A stretch of DNA of 5,242 bases from Microbacteriaceae bacterium (GTDB taxonomy: Bacteria > Actinomycetota > Actinomycetes > Actinomycetales > Microbacteriaceae), in assembly GCA_947454285.1 (NCBI GenBank), contig CANGJO010000074.1:1-5242 (forward strand), in the 5' to 3' direction. Below, in pieces: positions 4,990-5,242 of the stretch. The position numbers and the translations under genes were made by a program. Below the pieces are notes generated by a model. The model saw nothing but the letters and a program-made list of their open reading frames with translations, did no database searches and was not told where the DNA came from. Position 1 is the first letter of the stretch, and each line of letters begins with the position of its first letter.

Positions 4990-5242
4990 TACTTACCGTT
5001 CTTGTCTTGCATTGGTTCGGCACCAAGCATTTCACGAAGCAGTGATTCTCCGTAGCGAGCAGATTCGTCGGCCATGCCGGAGTTACGGGATTTGGTTTCG
5101 GCAACCGGTGCTTCAGGTTCTGGTTCTGGTTCTGGTTCTGGTTCTACAACAACTGGTGCAGCGGGAGCTTCCTCTGCCTTGGTAACAACTGGTGCAGCGG
5201 GAACTTCCTCTGCCTTGGCATCAATTTGGGCCTTGAACTTAA
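4989..5242 (-). CDS. dnaX: Probable DNA polymerase III gamma/tau subunit, C-terminal end (partial)
   Basis: The frame is open from the right edge of the window (first full codon 5240-5238) to TAA 4991-4989, giving the last 83 residues. Residues 1-45 are an Ala/Pro/Glu/Val-rich linker: a tandem 12-residue repeat (KAEEVPAAPVVT, KAEEAPAAPVVV) followed by five Glu-Pro pairs. The end contains RYGESLLREMLGAEP, which resembles the C-terminal tail of actinobacterial DnaX as I recall it. DnaX is the clamp-loader subunit of the replicative polymerase, and its tau region often has such low-complexity linkers. Position directly upstream of recR supports this, since dnaX and recR are neighbours in many bacteria. 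The AAA+ domain is outside the window, so the name rests on tail similarity and context. Confidence 0.65.
   Translation of the reverse strand, partial: KFKAQIDAKAEEVPAAPVVTKAEEAPAAPVVVEPEPEPEPEPEAPVAETKSRNSGMADESARYGESLLREMLGAEPMQDKNGK
5116..5145. repeat. Hexanucleotide tandem repeat encoding Glu-Pro pairs
   Basis: Five perfect GGTTCT units lie on the plus strand in succession. On the coding (minus) strand they give GAA-CCA codons and a run of (EP)5. The six-base period keeps the frame if copies are gained or lost, so the linker length could vary between strains. Confidence 0.9.
5145..5216. repeat. Two-copy 36-base direct repeat in the dnaX-like tail
   Basis: Copies at 5145-5180 and 5181-5216 are adjacent and differ at only a few positions. 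They encode a duplicated 12-residue segment starting KAEE and ending PVV. The near-identity at DNA level suggests a recent in-frame tandem duplication. The repeat abuts the GGTTCT array. Confidence 0.9.

Noticed and set aside
4760..5104. Minus-strand open frame overlapping recR and the dnaX-like tail in another frame
   Set aside because: RecR and the YGESLLREMLGAEP tail account for this DNA, and the alternative product is a Cys/Arg-rich shadow.
5116..5216. CRISPR-like repeats
   Set aside because: The units are directly adjacent with no spacers, are in frame with a coding region and encode a Pro/Glu/Ala linker.

Overview
This window looks like ordinary chromosomal housekeeping DNA from an actinobacterium with an unusually balanced base composition. 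The pointers are a PASTA-tailed penicillin-binding protein followed by an actinobacterial-type metallophosphoesterase, an aspartokinase of the Corynebacterium/Mycobacterium alpha/beta type ending in VVYAGTGR, a Cys-rich actinobacterial-style lipoprotein, and the gene order dnaX-recR-lysC-asd. The modest GC content and compact spacing would suit a small-genome freshwater lineage such as the Luna-type Microbacteriaceae. That placement is inference from memory and was not computed.

Layout, left to right. Positions 1-1253 (+ strand) hold the C-terminal end of a PASTA-domain protein, probably a class A penicillin-binding protein, followed 11 bases later by a membrane-anchored metallophosphoesterase. 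A hairpin near 1259-1284 separates this pair from the convergent minus-strand genes. Positions 1284-1847 (-) encode a lipoprotein with six cysteines in its mature domain, probably from its own leaderless promoter. A clear hairpin terminator at about 1872-1908 closes the next unit. Positions 1931-4278 (-) are the lysC-asd operon: aspartokinase with a TTG start and a probable internal start for a beta subunit, then aspartate-semialdehyde dehydrogenase 2 bases later. The 114-base gap at 4279-4392 holds hairpins, a candidate promoter and a short structured leader. Positions 4393-5242 (-) are recR, overlapped by one base with the 3' end of a gene that is probably dnaX, whose end contains two in-frame repeats.

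How the genes work together: LysC and Asd catalyse the first two steps of the aspartate pathway, which supplies diaminopimelate/lysine, threonine and methionine. The diaminopimelate or lysine branch feeds peptidoglycan, which the penicillin-binding protein at the left edge polymerises and cross-links. DnaX and RecR belong to replication and recombinational repair. The lipoprotein has no function I can name.

I found no mobile element, CRISPR array, RNA gene or evidence of a new multi-gene system. The most interesting details are the internal LysC-beta start with a strong ribosome-binding site, an atypical effector loop in the first ACT domain of LysC, the paired-cysteine lipoprotein, the altered third metal motif of the phosphoesterase and the repeats in the dnaX tail.
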